The notes beneath the pieces are model-generated. The model searched no databases. It had not been told where the DNA came from and saw nothing but the letters and a program-made list of their open reading frames with translations. From Vreelandella zhuhanensis (lineage in GTDB: Bacteria; Pseudomonadota; Gammaproteobacteria; Pseudomonadales; Halomonadaceae): DNA of 35,392 nt. Of this stretch, positions 19,942 to 29,461 are shown piece after piece; position 1 is the first letter of the stretch; each line of letters starts with the position of its first letter. The position numbers were made by a program, and so were the translations under genes. The DNA lies in assembly GCF_009793355.1 (NCBI RefSeq), contig NZ_WTKP01000014.1:1-35392 (forward strand), written 5' to 3'.

Positions 19942-20196
19942 TTACGGCTTGTGGATCTTGCCAGGATCCAGAATGCGTACCGGCTGAACGTCCTGCTGCT
20001 TCTGTTCATCTCTTACCTGATTAACCCGGGTGTTCAGTTCGCCGAGTGCCTCGTCTTCAATGGCCAGCTGTTCAAAAAAATCACAGCTTACGCACTCGCG
20101 ATAACGAATCCCGTTTTGTTCCCATGCACGGATACGGTCCATCTCGGCGCAGCGGGGGCAGATGACCCCGGCAATAAAACGTTTGATAACAGCCAT
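19942..20196 (-). CDS. yheV: YheV-family putative zinc-ribbon protein
   Basis: The 84-residue protein starts MAVIKRFIAG and carries two CxxC pairs, C13-C16 (CPRC) and C35-C38 (CVSC), which form a zinc ribbon as in E. coli YheV. The function is unknown. The start at 20196 has GGGAG upstream and matches the family N-terminus; a longer frame to 20241 adds an unrelated 15 residues. It lies 57 bases after prlC on the same strand and is probably co-transcribed, a pairing also seen in pseudomonads. Confidence 0.87.
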   Translation of the reverse strand: MAVIKRFIAGVICPRCAEMDRIRAWEQNGIRYRECVSCDFFEQLAIEDEALGELNTRVNQVRDEQKQQDVQPVRILDPGKIHKP

Positions 20197-20253
20197 CGAA
20201 GGCTCCCTGAAAGTTGCACGTCGGCCAATGCCGACGTGCAACCGAAGTGAATG

Positions 20254-22302
20254 TCAGGCGGCACGAATACCGCAGTGACGCAGTAAAGGCTCAACGCTCG
20301 GGTCGCGGCCTCGAAAGGCGCGGAACAGGTCCGCGGCATCCCGGAGACCGCCGGGTTCGAGAATTTCACGGCGAAAGCGCAGTCCGGTTTCGGGGTCGAA
20401 TATACCGGCCTCTTCAAAGGCGCTCCAGGCATCCGCCGACAGCACTTCCGCCCATTTATAGCTGTAATAGCCTGCCGCATAGCCACCGGCAAAGATATGC
20501 CCGAAGCTGTTCTGGAAGCGATTGAAGTCCGTTTTGGGTACCACCGAGACCGCCGCACGGATCTCGTCGAGCAAGGCCTGAATCTGCGTGGCGGTGGGGG
20601 CCTTGAGTTCATGATGCAAGCGCAGATCGAACAGCGAAAATTCCAGCTGGCGAACCATACCCATGGCGGATTGGAAATTCTTGGCGGCTTGCAGGCGTTC
20701 GAGAAGCTCGGGGGGCAACGGCTCGCCGGTGTCCACGTGGCTGGCGAGTAAATCGAGCCCCTCGCGTTCCCAGCAAAAATTCTCCATGAATTGGCTGGGC
20801 AGTTCAACTGCGTCCCATGCCACGCCATTGATACCGGAAATGTCGGCGATCTGCTGCTGGGTCAGCATATGATGCAGGCCGTGTCCAAACTCGTGAAACA
20901 GCGTGGTCACTTCATCGTGAGTGAACAGCGCCGGTCGATCTCCTACAGGCGGCGTGAAGTTGCAGGTCAAGAAGGCGACCGGCAACTGAAGCCCTTCGCT
21001 GCTCTGGCGGCGTACTCGGCAATCGGCCATCCAGGCACCGCCACGCTTGCCTTCTCGGGCATAAAGGTCGAGATAAAAGCCGGCGATGACCTCACCGTTT
21101 TCGGTAATCTGGTAGTAGCGCACGTCGTCGTGATAACGCGGCGCCTCAGAATCTTCCTTGAAACGCACGCCGTAGAGACGTTCGACGACCTGAAATAGCC
21201 CGTCCATCACCTTGGGTGCCGGAAAGTAAGGGCGTAACTGTTCTTCGGAAATGACATGGCGTGCTTCGCGCAGCTTTTCACTGGCGTAGGCCACATCCCA
21301 AGGCTGCAATTGGGTAATCCCCAATTCACGCTTGGCGTAGTCGGCAAGCTCGGAAAACTCTTCCTGGGCTTGAGGTACCGCCCGGCGAGCCAAGTCCTCC
21401 AGAAAGTCCAGGACTTGCCGGGGAGATTCCGCCATCTTGGTGGTCAGCGAATAGTCGGCGTAGCTGGCAAAACCCAGTAACTCGGCAAGCTCGGTGCGCA
21501 GCGCCAGGATTTCTTCCATGAGCGGAGCGTTATCGAAGTGCCCGGCATCCGGCCCTTGGTCGGAAGCACGGGTGATGAAGGCCGTGTACACCTCACGGCG
21601 CAATTCACGGTTATCGGCGTAGCAGATCACCGGATAGAAGCTGGGGAAATTCAAGGTGATCCGATAGCCTTCCAGCTCTTTGGCTTGGGCATTGGCCTTG
21701 AGGTTATCCAGGGCGCTCTGCGGGAGACCGGCAAGCTCGGTTTCGTCGTCAACCTGCTTGTACCAGGCTTGAGTGGCGTCCAGCACATTGTTGGAGTACT
21801 GGTTGGAAAGCTCGGAAAGGCGCGCCTTGATCTCGCCGTAACGGGCTTTTTGGGCCTGGGGTAAATCGACACCCGCAAGGTGGAAGTCACGCAGGGTATT
21901 CTCCACCGTGCGGCGCTGGGCTTGATCCAGCTCGGCCCAGGCGGGCCCTTCCTTGAGTGCCTGCCAAGCATGAAACAAGCCTTCGTGTTGGCTCACCCAG
22001 GTACTGTAGTCGGAAAGTTTGCTCAGGCATGCCTGGTAGGCTTCGCGCCATTCGGGAGAATTCATGGTGCCGTTGAGGTGAGAAACCGGTGCCCAGGCTT
22101 TGCTGAGACGATCGTTCAATGTTTCCAGCGGTGCCGCAACGCTTTCCCAGGTGGGAGTGCTGTGCTGGGCTTGAGCGGTGAGTTTTTCAATGGCCGCTCG
22201 ATTGTCTGCCAGCAGGCTGTCCATCGCCGGTATCACGTGTTCAGGGCGAATTTCGTCAAAGGGCGGCAACTGATGGGTCTCGAGCAAGGGATTGCGGGAC
22301 AT
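20254..22302 (-). CDS. prlC: oligopeptidase A (M3 metallopeptidase)
   Basis: The 682-residue cytoplasmic zinc peptidase cuts short peptides, including cleaved signal peptides. The M3 active site HEFGH with H470, E471 and H474 lies in FHEFGHGLHHML, and the third ligand region is in the WDAVELPSQFMENF segment about 28 residues later. Length and motif position match E. coli PrlC (OpdA). The ATG at 22302 is preceded by GAGG; a GTG two codons further upstream at 22308 is possible but less likely. Confidence 0.96.
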   Translation of the reverse strand: MSRNPLLETHQLPPFDEIRPEHVIPAMDSLLADNRAAIEKLTAQAQHSTPTWESVAAPLETLNDRLSKAWAPVSHLNGTMNSPEWREAYQACLSKLSDYSTWVSQHEGLFHAWQALKEGPAWAELDQAQRRTVENTLRDFHLAGVDLPQAQKARYGEIKARLSELSNQYSNNVLDATQAWYKQVDDETELAGLPQSALDNLKANAQAKELEGYRITLNFPSFYPVICYADNRELRREVYTAFITRASDQGPDAGHFDNAPLMEEILALRTELAELLGFASYADYSLTTKMAESPRQVLDFLEDLARRAVPQAQEEFSELADYAKRELGITQLQPWDVAYASEKLREARHVISEEQLRPYFPAPKVMDGLFQVVERLYGVRFKEDSEAPRYHDDVRYYQITENGEVIAGFYLDLYAREGKRGGAWMADCRVRRQSSEGLQLPVAFLTCNFTPPVGDRPALFTHDEVTTLFHEFGHGLHHMLTQQQIADISGINGVAWDAVELPSQFMENFCWEREGLDLLASHVDTGEPLPPELLERLQAAKNFQSAMGMVRQLEFSLFDLRLHHELKAPTATQIQALLDEIRAAVSVVPKTDFNRFQNSFGHIFAGGYAAGYYSYKWAEVLSADAWSAFEEAGIFDPETGLRFRREILEPGGLRDAADLFRAFRGRDPSVEPLLRHCGIRAA

Positions 22303-22471
22303 GCGCACCTCGATAGTGATGGTCAGGAGTCGCTGAAAAAAAAGCGGAAAAGACTTCTGTTAAGGCCATAAATGCGGGCAAGTGTCATAGGTTTCAATGG
22401 CAAGGTTTGGCGGCGGTGCAAGGGCCTGCTAGTCTTGCTCGCTTCCAAACGCCAATGGGCAGGAGTAATCG

Positions 22472-23812
22472 ATGAGCGAGACGCTGGAGCGCTGGGGCTC
22501 GAAGCGGGCCTTTATCTTGGCCGTCACCGGTGCCGCAGTGGGGCTGGGTAACATCTGGCGCTTTCCGTATATAGCCGGAGAAAACGGAGGTGCAGCCTTT
22601 TTGCTGATCTACGCCGCCTTTGTGGTATTGCTGGGGGTACCGGTGATGATGGCCGAAATTCTGGTCGGCCGAGCCGGGCGCCGGGGGCCAATGCAGGCAT
22701 TGGGCGCCTTGGCGACCCAGGCAGGGGCCTCCCGCCATTGGCGCTGGCTGGGGGTGTTCGGTGCTTTCACCGTATTTTGCATCCTGTCGTTTTATTCGGT
22801 GGTGTCCGGTTGGTCGATAGAGTTTCTGGTGGCCTCGGTCAATGGCAATTTTATACAGGCAAGCCCCGCCGAGATCGGAGCAGGCTTCGATGCCTTCCTG
22901 GCGAATCCTGGACTGTTGGTTTTCAATCATTCGTTGTTTCTGTTCATGACCATGAGCGTGGTGGCGGCAGGTGTCGCCAAGGGCTTGGAGAGACTCAACA
23001 ATCTATTGATGCCGTTGCTGTATATCTTGTTATTGTTATTGGCGGGCTATGCCGCGACTACTGAAGGATTCGGCCCGGCACTGGCATGGCTGTTTGTGCC
23101 GGCTTTTGATGCCGTGACCTTGTCGGTCGTACTGCACGCCATGGGCCATGCTTTCTTTACCTTGGCGGTGGGTGCCTGTGCACTCATGGCCTATGGCGCC
23201 TATATGCCTGAGGAACAGAGCCTGCCCAAGGCGGCGGCCACTATTGCGGTGCTGGATATCAGTGTGGCGCTGATCGCCGGAATCGCGATCTTTTCCGTGG
23301 TGTTCGCTCAAGGCATGGATCCCGCCGAAGGGCCGGGGCTGATGTTCGTCACCTTGCCTATCGCATTTTCCCATTTGCCTTGGGGGGCCGTATGGCTCAG
23401 TGCCTTCTTCTTGCTTTTATTGCTGGCCACCTGGACCTCGGCGATCAATCTAGCCGAACCCATGGTGGCGACACTGGAAGGGTTGGGATGGAAGCGAGGC
23501 ATGGCATCGGTGGCAATCGGAAGTGGCGTATGGCTGGTGGGCGTAGTGGCCGCGATGTCATTCTCGGTATTGGCCGACTTTCGACCGCTGTTCGGGCGTA
23601 ATGTGTTCGAGTTGGTGAGCAGTATTCCGCCGGACATCTTTTTGCCGCTGGGTGGCATGCTGATTGCCATCTTCGCTGCCTGGATAATGCCTCAGGCTGC
23701 GGCCGCCGAGGCACTGGGGTCCAGCGAGCGAATGTTCCGGCTGTGGCGCCTGGTAGTGCGCTGGGTATCGATACCGCTCACCCTTGTCGTGCTGTTGAGC
23801 GCTTTGCTCTAG
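22472..23812 (+). CDS. NSS (SNF) family sodium-dependent transporter
   Basis: The 446-residue protein has about 11 membrane helices and the neurotransmitter:sodium symporter signature near the N-terminus: GAAVGLGNIWRFPYIAGENG (about 20-39), which carries the sodium and substrate contact of unwound helix 1. Its length resembles the short bacterial amino-acid symporters such as MhsT. It most likely imports an amino acid with sodium; the specificity is not readable. The ATG at 22472 has AGGAG 6 bases upstream. The next gene follows after 35 bases, so they may share a transcript. The 169-base gap to the divergent prlC gene contains no recognisable element that I would call. Confidence 0.93.
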   Translation: MSETLERWGSKRAFILAVTGAAVGLGNIWRFPYIAGENGGAAFLLIYAAFVVLLGVPVMMAEILVGRAGRRGPMQALGALATQAGASRHWRWLGVFGAFTVFCILSFYSVVSGWSIEFLVASVNGNFIQASPAEIGAGFDAFLANPGLLVFNHSLFLFMTMSVVAAGVAKGLERLNNLLMPLLYILLLLLAGYAATTEGFGPALAWLFVPAFDAVTLSVVLHAMGHAFFTLAVGACALMAYGAYMPEEQSLPKAAATIAVLDISVALIAGIAIFSVVFAQGMDPAEGPGLMFVTLPIAFSHLPWGAVWLSAFFLLLLLATWTSAINLAEPMVATLEGLGWKRGMASVAIGSGVWLVGVVAAMSFSVLADFRPLFGRNVFELVSSIPPDIFLPLGGMLIAIFAAWIMPQAAAAEALGSSERMFRLWRLVVRWVSIPLTLVVLLSALL

Positions 23813-23847
23813 TGCCATAAAGCAGGTTTTCAATGACGGGAGATACC

Positions 23848-24396
23848 ATGAAAAATCAGGCTATTCGCGGCTATCAGGGGGTGTCACCCCAGCTAGGCGA
23901 GCGAGTTTATGTCGATCCGGCTAGTGTGGTGCTGGGCGACGTGGTGTTGGGTGATGATTGCTCGGTATGGCCGATGACGGTGATTCGCGGCGATATGCAC
24001 CGTATCCGCATTGGTGCACGCACCAGCGTGCAGGACGGCAGCGTGTTGCATATTACCCATGCCAGTGACTTCAATCCGGCGGGATTCGCGCTGACCATCG
24101 GCGATGATGTGACTATCGGCCACAAGGCGATTCTTCACGGCTGCACTCTGGGAAATCGTATTCTGGTGGGGATGGGCGCGATCGTCATGGATGGCGCCGT
24201 CGTGGAAGATGAGGTCATCATTGCGGCTGGGGCAGTGGTTACCCCGGGCAAACAGCTGGAAAGCGGTTATGTCTATGCCGGCAACCCGGCCAAGGCCATG
24301 CGACCGCTGAAGGATAAGGAACGTGCCTTCTTTACCTATACCGCAGGTAACTACGTGAAACTCAAGGACCAATACCTGCTGGAGCCAATGGGCTGA
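23848..24396 (+). CDS. yrdA: gamma-carbonic anhydrase-like hexapeptide-repeat protein
   Basis: The 182-residue protein is a left-handed beta-helix of the gamma-carbonic anhydrase/YrdA family. The hexapeptide pattern runs from about 15 to 155, with ASVVLGDVVLGDDCSVWP, IRGDMHRIRIG and TIGHKAILHGCTLG. The histidines HITHAS and GHKAILHGC are placed as the metal ligands of the family. A bicarbonate-related role is possible, but many YrdA proteins have no confirmed activity. I chose the ATG at 23848, with GGGAGA 5 bases upstream; an ATG at 23833 would add five residues. Confidence 0.88.
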   Translation: MKNQAIRGYQGVSPQLGERVYVDPASVVLGDVVLGDDCSVWPMTVIRGDMHRIRIGARTSVQDGSVLHITHASDFNPAGFALTIGDDVTIGHKAILHGCTLGNRILVGMGAIVMDGAVVEDEVIIAAGAVVTPGKQLESGYVYAGNPAKAMRPLKDKERAFFTYTAGNYVKLKDQYLLEPMG

Positions 24397-24453
24397 CCCC
24401 AAGTCGCCACCCTGTGTTTTTATCCGGGAGAGAGTGTCGCGGTAGCCTGCAAT

Positions 24454-24469
24454 CTGTTAATTTATCCAG
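24454..24469. promoter_or_regulatory. LexA-like box upstream of the ydjM-like gene
   Basis: CTGTTAATTTATCCAG fits the LexA pattern CTG-N10-CAG with an A/T-rich core; CTGT is perfect on the left and CCAG deviates by one base on the right. It lies 22 bases before the ATG at 24491, where promoter or initiation sequences would be. E. coli ydjM is SOS-regulated by LexA, which supports the reading. Confidence 0.5.
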
Positions 24470-24490
24470 CTTTTTAAGAGCTGCCGCGAC

Positions 24491-25162
24491 ATGGCCAATT
24501 TCCGCACCCACATCACCATTGCCGCTGTAGGCGGCACGCTGCTGGCGTATGCAGGTTGGCAGGTCCAGTGGTGGGCGGTACCTCAGGCGCTGCTGGCGCT
24601 GGCGCTGGTCACCTTCGGCGGTATCCTGCCCGATATTGATGCTGACCGTTCGCGTTCCATACGCTTGATTTTCAACTTACTTTCCGTACCAGCCCTGGTG
24701 ATGGGAGTGCTGTTGCTGCAGCCTTGGCTGACCCCCGGGGTGTTGCTGGTCGCCTGCGGGGGGATTTACTTTGCCGTGCGCTACCTGGGTAGCGTACTGT
24801 TTTCTCGGCTTACCGTGCATAGAGGCATCTGGCATTCGATACTGGCGGGGGCGTTATGTAGCCTGATGACCGCTGTAGTGAGTTTTCAATTATTGAAGCA
24901 GCCGGCTGGCTTGGCGTGGTCACATGGCATGGCCATCGGGGTAGGTTTTCTGATCCATCTGTTGCTGGATGAGCTTTACAGCGTGGACCTGGAAGGTGCA
25001 CGGTTGAAGCGCTCGTTCGGTACCGCCTTCAAGTTATGCGATGCGCGCCGACCGCTGTCCTCGCTGTTGATGCTGATCGCCACCGCGGTGCTGCTACCTT
25101 GGCTGCCACCCTGGAATGTGCTGGGCGAGCTGCTGGTTCAGGGGTCGTTCTTGTGGCGGTAA
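24491..25162 (+). CDS. ydjM: YdjM-family inner-membrane putative metal-dependent hydrolase
   Basis: The 223-residue protein has several hydrophobic helices (about 10-30, 35-50, 65-105, 120-138 and 145-160). It has the YdjM/LexA-binding family motifs GGILPDIDADRS near 44-55, RGIWHSIL near 115-122 and HLLLDELYSVD near 155-165, whose D/H residues are suited to bind metal. E. coli YdjM belongs to the LexA regulon; its biochemical role is unknown. The ribosome binding site is weak (AAGAG, 10 bases before ATG). A LexA-like box lies just upstream. The 3' end overlaps dctD by 25 bases. Confidence 0.82.
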   Translation: MANFRTHITIAAVGGTLLAYAGWQVQWWAVPQALLALALVTFGGILPDIDADRSRSIRLIFNLLSVPALVMGVLLLQPWLTPGVLLVACGGIYFAVRYLGSVLFSRLTVHRGIWHSILAGALCSLMTAVVSFQLLKQPAGLAWSHGMAIGVGFLIHLLLDELYSVDLEGARLKRSFGTAFKLCDARRPLSSLLMLIATAVLLPWLPPWNVLGELLVQGSFLWR

Positions 25163-26520
25163 TCGTCGGCTTTTAGTTGGTGCTTCTTGAGCTTGTCGTA
25201 AAGTGTCTTGCGGGGAATGCCCAGCTGTTGGCACACTTCGCTCACACGCCCTCTATAGCGTGCCAATGACTGACTGATCAGGCTTTTTTCGAACAGCTCG
25301 ACTTGATGGGGAAGCGCGGGCTCGCAGGTGTCGGCGCTAGCCCCTTCGAGCAGTGCATCCAGACGATAATCAAAGGCCGCGCCGAGCAGGACGTAACGCT
25401 CGGCGAGGTTGCGCAGTTCGCGTACATTGCCTGGCCAGTCATGGGCCAGCAGCACGGCGATCCCCTGGCTATCCAGGGTGGGCGCTTCCAGACCGCTACG
25501 GTTGGCGGCAATTACCGCAAAATGCTGAAACAGCAGAGGGATATCCTCGCGCCGTTCGCGCAATGCGGGAAGGGGCAGGGTCACGACGTTCAACCGATAG
25601 TAAAGATCTTCGCGAAACTGGCCGGTTTCGGCTGCCGTCTTGAGGTCCACCTTGGTGGCGGTGATCACCCGAATATTCAGCGGTACTACCTCATTGGCTC
25701 CCAGCCGTTCCACGGAGCGTTCCTGCAATACGCGCAGCAGCTTGACTTGCAATGCCAAAGGCATGGATTCGATTTCATCCAGAAACACCGTGCCGCCATT
25801 GGCATGCTCGAATTTACCGATACGCCGCTCGAAAGCGCCGGTAAAGGCGCCTTTTTCATGACCGAAAAGCTCGGATTCGATGGTGTTTTCCGGCACCGCG
25901 CCGCAGTTGATCGCCATGAAGGGACTGTTGCGGCGTGCACTGCGTTCGTGAATGGCCCGGGCCACCAGATCCTTGCCGGTACCGGTTTCCCCGAACAGCA
26001 GCACATCGGTTTCCACCTGACTGATGCGTTGAATCATCGCGGCCAGCCGAGAAATCACCGTGGTTCTGCCCACCAGGCGTGGACCCAGCGCGGCCTGCTG
26101 GACTTCCAGTTCAGCCTTCAGGCGGCGATTCTCCAGACTCAACTGGCGTTTTTCCACGCCTCGGCGCACTACCTCGACCAACTGATCGCCGGCAAAGGGT
26201 TTTTCCAGAAAATCCCAGGCACCTTCGCGCATGGCTTCGACTGCCGTGGAAATATCTCCATGGCCGGTAATCAGGATGATCGGCAGAGTAGGGTCGCGTT
26301 GGTGTAATTCACGCAGCAAGGCCATGCCGTCCATTCCAGGCATGCGAATGTCGCTGACCACCACGCCGGGAAAGTCGGCACTCAGCTGGCTCAAGGCACT
26401 TTCGGCACTTTCGTAACAGTGGGTGGCATAGCCGGCAAGCTCCAGGGTCTGGCTGGCGGTGATACGCAAATGGGGCTCGTCGTCGATGATCATCACCGGA
26501 AACGTCGACGGCTCATGCAT
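25138..26520 (-). CDS. dctD: sigma-54-dependent response regulator DctD
   Basis: The 460-residue protein has a receiver domain (phospho-acceptor D57 in VVSDIRMPGMDG, K108 in EKPF), an AAA+ domain (Walker A GETGTGKD at 177-184, GAFTGA at 224-229 for contacting sigma-54, and FLDEIESM of Walker B), and a Fis-type helix-turn-helix at the C-terminus. It is the partner of DctB; DctB-DctD pairs activate C4-dicarboxylate transporter genes with RpoN. The ATG at 26520 overlaps the dctB stop by 8 bases. No dctA or dctPQM gene is in the window; the TAXI-TRAP operon at 16395-19670 is a candidate target because of its sigma-54 element. Confidence 0.92.
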   Translation of the reverse strand: MHEPSTFPVMIIDDEPHLRITASQTLELAGYATHCYESAESALSQLSADFPGVVVSDIRMPGMDGMALLRELHQRDPTLPIILITGHGDISTAVEAMREGAWDFLEKPFAGDQLVEVVRRGVEKRQLSLENRRLKAELEVQQAALGPRLVGRTTVISRLAAMIQRISQVETDVLLFGETGTGKDLVARAIHERSARRNSPFMAINCGAVPENTIESELFGHEKGAFTGAFERRIGKFEHANGGTVFLDEIESMPLALQVKLLRVLQERSVERLGANEVVPLNIRVITATKVDLKTAAETGQFREDLYYRLNVVTLPLPALRERREDIPLLFQHFAVIAANRSGLEAPTLDSQGIAVLLAHDWPGNVRELRNLAERYVLLGAAFDYRLDALLEGASADTCEPALPHQVELFEKSLISQSLARYRGRVSEVCQQLGIPRKTLYDKLKKHQLKADDYRHKNDP

Positions 26521-28420
26521 GAGAAGCACTCTCCTGAGAAGGCTGAGGCGATGAAGCAAGGCTGATAGTCAGCTCGAACTGGGCACCGCCTTCGAGGCGA
26601 TTGGCGGCACGCAAGGTGCCGGCCAGGTCGTCAATGATACGTGAGGAAATCGAAAGGCCCAGCCCCAAACCACTGCCCGGGGTCTTGGTGGTAAAAAAGG
26701 GTTCGAAAATATGCGTCAGGTGGGTCTCGGGAATGCCGGGGCCGTTATCAGCGACACGGATCATGACCTTGTTGCCGGTTTGGCTGGCGCTTAGCTTCAG
26801 GCAAGGGTTTTCGGTGTCCTTCATGGCATGCAGGGCGTTGCTGATCAGATTGACCAGCACCTGCTCAAGGCGGATAAGGTCACCGGTGACCCAGAGTATC
26901 TCGTCGGGCCAATGCTGTTCTACCATCACGTTGCCTTCGCGAAGGCGGCTTTGGAATAGCCTCAAGGCGTAATCAACACAGGCCTGCACGGAGATGGTTT
27001 CCTGGCGCTCGCCGCTCTTGCGAGAAAACTGACGTAACTGGGCGCTGATCTCGGCCATGCGTTGAGTCAGGTCGATGATCTGCGCCAGGTTGGTATCGAC
27101 ATTGGTGTACTGCGCGCGGGCCAGAAAACTGCGGGCGTTCTCGCCATAGGCACGTATGGCTGCCAACGGTTGGTTGAGCTCATGGTTGATACCCGCGGCG
27201 AGCTGGCCCAGCACGGCAAGCTTGGCTGCCTGGATCAGTTCATCCTGGGTTTGGCGCAGGTTGTCTTCGGCGCGGCGACGTTCTTCGATTTCCGCCGATA
27301 GCCTGCAGTTGCTGGCCACTAGGTCTCGCGTGCGATGTTCGACGCTGACTTCCAGTTCGTCACGGACTCGTGCCAAAGTGCGGCGTTCACGTTCGGCGAA
27401 GGCTTCACGCTCACGGCGCAGGCGCAGGCGTTGCCAGCCAATGCCGCCACCGAGCAGCAGCACCCCGTAAAGGCCGCCCGCCATCGAGGCGGCTATCCAT
27501 TGCGCGTTGGTCACCGGCGTCATGGGCTTGAGAATATGCATTTGCCAGCCAAACTCGGGAATAGGCTGGGTAAGCCTTAGATAGTTTTCATTTTTCATTG
27601 CGCCGTGGGCGAAACTGACGATCCGGCTATTGTCACCATAAGTGTCATGCTCCTCGATGCCCGCCGCAGGCAATGGTTCGTTGGCATAACGACGCGTTGC
27701 CAGTAGCGCTTCACGTTCGCTTTCGGAGAGTGGTTGCAGAGCCGTCATGCGCAGCTGTTCCCGACTGGCCATGAAAATGATGTCATCGGCATCGGTGACC
27801 AGCAGCGTTGCATCCTGTTTCGCCCAGCTTTCTTCAACGGTATCGAGCAATACCTTGATCACGATGACGCCATCCGGGCGAGCATCAGGGGCGGTATCGT
27901 CGAGCCACACCGGCGCGGAGAAATAATAGCCGCGTTCGAGCGACTGCACGCCCAAACCGAAAAAGCGCCCTTGGCCGCCGGCAATGGCAGCGGTGTAATA
28001 GCTGCGAAAAGCGTAGTTCTGGCCGATGAACGTATTGGCGCGATGCCAGTTGCTGGCCGCCAGGGTGGTGCCATGACGATCCAGCAGGTAGACATCGGAC
28101 ACCCCAGCCGTAAAGCGAAAGCGATCCAGCATCATGTTGAGCGGCATGGGATCCTGACTTTTCGGTGAGACGAGAAAGCGCTGCACACTTTCACGGGTGG
28201 CGAGCATGCTGGGCAGGTAATCGTAGCGCAGCAGGTAGCCGTTGAGGTTGGCCACCGATAAGCGCAGTTCGTTCTCGGCATCGCCTTGAAGGGTGGCGAG
28301 GGCTTGCTCACGGGCTATCTGGGCTGCTTGCCACATGCATAGCAACAAGCCCAGGGAAAGCAGGACCAGCCAGAGACGCCGCCAGCGACGTGAAAGCCCT
28401 GCCAGCAAAGTGGTGTTCAT
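26513..28420 (-). CDS. dctB: C4-dicarboxylate-sensing histidine kinase DctB
   Basis: The 635-residue sensor kinase has a short cytoplasmic start, membrane helix 1 (about 15-33), a periplasmic sensor region of about 270 residues with the [16 protein letters not shown] and YYFSAP features of dCACHE-like DctB sensors, and membrane helix 2 (about 307-327). A coiled coil and the kinase core follow, with phospho-histidine H413 in [13 protein letters not shown]. The N, G1 and G2 boxes are [17 protein letters not shown] and [11 protein letters not shown]. The start at 28420 is the first ATG; a TTG at 28426 is possible. The gap to lldR is 55 bases with no visible terminator, so the gene may be co-transcribed with lldR. 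Confidence 0.92.
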   Translation of the reverse strand: MNTTLLAGLSRRWRRLWLVLLSLGLLLCMWQAAQIAREQALATLQGDAENELRLSVANLNGYLLRYDYLPSMLATRESVQRFLVSPKSQDPMPLNMMLDRFRFTAGVSDVYLLDRHGTTLAASNWHRANTFIGQNYAFRSYYTAAIAGGQGRFFGLGVQSLERGYYFSAPVWLDDTAPDARPDGVIVIKVLLDTVEESWAKQDATLLVTDADDIIFMASREQLRMTALQPLSESEREALLATRRYANEPLPAAGIEEHDTYGDNSRIVSFAHGAMKNENYLRLTQPIPEFGWQMHILKPMTPVTNAQWIAASMAGGLYGVLLLGGGIGWQRLRLRREREAFAERERRTLARVRDELEVSVEHRTRDLVASNCRLSAEIEERRRAEDNLRQTQDELIQAAKLAVLGQLAAGINHELNQPLAAIRAYGENARSFLARAQYTNVDTNLAQIIDLTQRMAEISAQLRQFSRKSGERQETISVQACVDYALRLFQSRLREGNVMVEQHWPDEILWVTGDLIRLEQVLVNLISNALHAMKDTENPCLKLSASQTGNKVMIRVADNGPGIPETHLTHIFEPFFTTKTPGSGLGLGLSISSRIIDDLAGTLRAANRLEGGAQFELTISLASSPQPSQESASHA

Positions 28421-28475
28421 GGGCAAGTGTCCAGAACCTCATTCATTAAGGGGTGTGGCTGCAATGCCTAACGCT

Positions 28476-29246
28476 TCATGCCGATATCGTGGTGCTCTGG
28501 GCGCGGCGCAGGGCACGTTGTGAGCGGGTTTCCGCACGCGCCATTTCGAGCAGGCCTTCCTCGACGAAAACCAGATGTTCATGAGCGCGAGTCCGGGCTT
28601 CTTCAGGCTTGCCCTCGAGAATGGCATCGAGTAGAGCGCGGTGCTGCTTCATCAACAGGCTACGCGAGTCCGGTTTGGCAAACAGGTGAGCCAGGTTGTC
28701 GACGATACTTTTTTCCAGTAAATCGAAAATGCCGCGAATCGTATGCAGCAGTAAAACATTGTGAGCCGCTTCGGCGATGGCCAGATGAAAGGCGGCATCC
28801 AGCTTGGCTTCGCGTGCCGGGTCGGCGCCGGCGAAGCCGCTATCGAGTTCTTCGAAGCGCTGAATCAATATGGCTTTATCTGCTGGCGTGGAGCGCAGGG
28901 CGGCATAGTAGGCGGAAATTCCTTCCATGGCGTCACGAAATTCCAGCAGGTCCAGGTGAAACTCCTTGTGTCTGGAAAGCATTTCCAGAAGCGGGTCGGT
29001 ATAACCGCTATTGAGTTCATCATTGACGAAGGTGCCGCCACCCTGTCGACTGGTCAACAAGCCGCGTGCGGCAAGCTTTTGGATGGCCTCACGCAGGGAC
29101 GGCCGTGAGACACCGAAACGTTCGGCCAGCTCGCGCTCTGGAGGAAGGCGCTGGCCCGGTTTCAGGCTGCCTTCCAGAAGCATGCCTTCCAGCCGTTCAG
29201 TGATCACATCGGCCAGGCGTGGCTGCCGCAGCGGTGGATAGCTCAT
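28476..29246 (-). CDS. lldR: GntR/FadR-subfamily lactate-responsive regulator
   Basis: The 256-residue regulator has a winged helix-turn-helix at about 15-75, with GQRLPPERELAERFGVSRP followed by SLREAIQKLAARGLL and RQGGGTFV. An FCD effector domain at about 95-235 includes the metal/ligand-type LEFRDAMEG and DAAFHLAIAEAAHN. The length and both domains match LldR/PdhR. Divergent position to lldEFG-dld, together with two LldR-type operators, makes L-lactate response the best reading. GlcC or PdhR would be alternatives without this context. The ATG at 29246 has AAGAGAG upstream. The next genes are dctB and dctD. Confidence 0.88.
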   Translation of the reverse strand: MSYPPLRQPRLADVITERLEGMLLEGSLKPGQRLPPERELAERFGVSRPSLREAIQKLAARGLLTSRQGGGTFVNDELNSGYTDPLLEMLSRHKEFHLDLLEFRDAMEGISAYYAALRSTPADKAILIQRFEELDSGFAGADPAREAKLDAAFHLAIAEAAHNVLLLHTIRGIFDLLEKSIVDNLAHLFAKPDSRSLLMKQHRALLDAILEGKPEEARTRAHEHLVFVEEGLLEMARAETRSQRALRRAQSTTISA

Positions 29247-29264
29247 GATGAAAAACTCTCTTAG

Positions 29265-29279
29265 ATTGGTAAGACCAAT
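29265..29279. promoter_or_regulatory. LldR/PdhR-type operator at the lldR promoter
   Basis: ATTGGT-AAG-ACCAAT is a perfect 6-3-6 palindrome of the type bound by LldR and PdhR. It overlaps the putative -10 of the lldR promoter by two bases, which fits autorepression. Confidence 0.85.
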
Positions 29280-29306
29280 ATTAGCTTTTTGCTGAGGTGA
29301 CGACAA
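29278..29306 (-). promoter_or_regulatory. putative lldR promoter
   Basis: On the minus strand TTGTCG (29301-29306) and TAATAT (29278-29283) are spaced by 17 bases. Each matches four of six consensus positions. The operator at 29265-29279 begins at the -10 hexamer. Confidence 0.5.
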
Positions 29307-29412
29307 GATGCCTTGTCCATCGCTAAGAATAGATGAAAAATATCCTAAGGGAATTCAGAGTATTTTTGACTAAAGTCTAAGTATTTAGGGCTGTACGGCC
29401 CAGGGTTTCCAT

Positions 29413-29441
29413 TTGACAGTGTTTGGTTATCTCCTTAGTGT
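29413..29441 (+). promoter_or_regulatory. putative lldEFG-dld promoter
   Basis: A perfect -35 TTGACA (29413-29418) is followed after 17 bases by TAGTGT (29436-29441, four of six matches). Transcription would start near 29448, just before the operator at 29462-29478. A second TTGACA at 29442 has no suitable -10. Confidence 0.5.
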
Positions 29442-29461
29442 TGACAGAATTAATTGGGGTA

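Noticed and set aside
22396..22412. TGGCAAGGTTTGGC-like sigma-54 element before the NSS transporter gene
   Set aside because: GG to GC spacing is 9 instead of 10 and the -12 part is poor.
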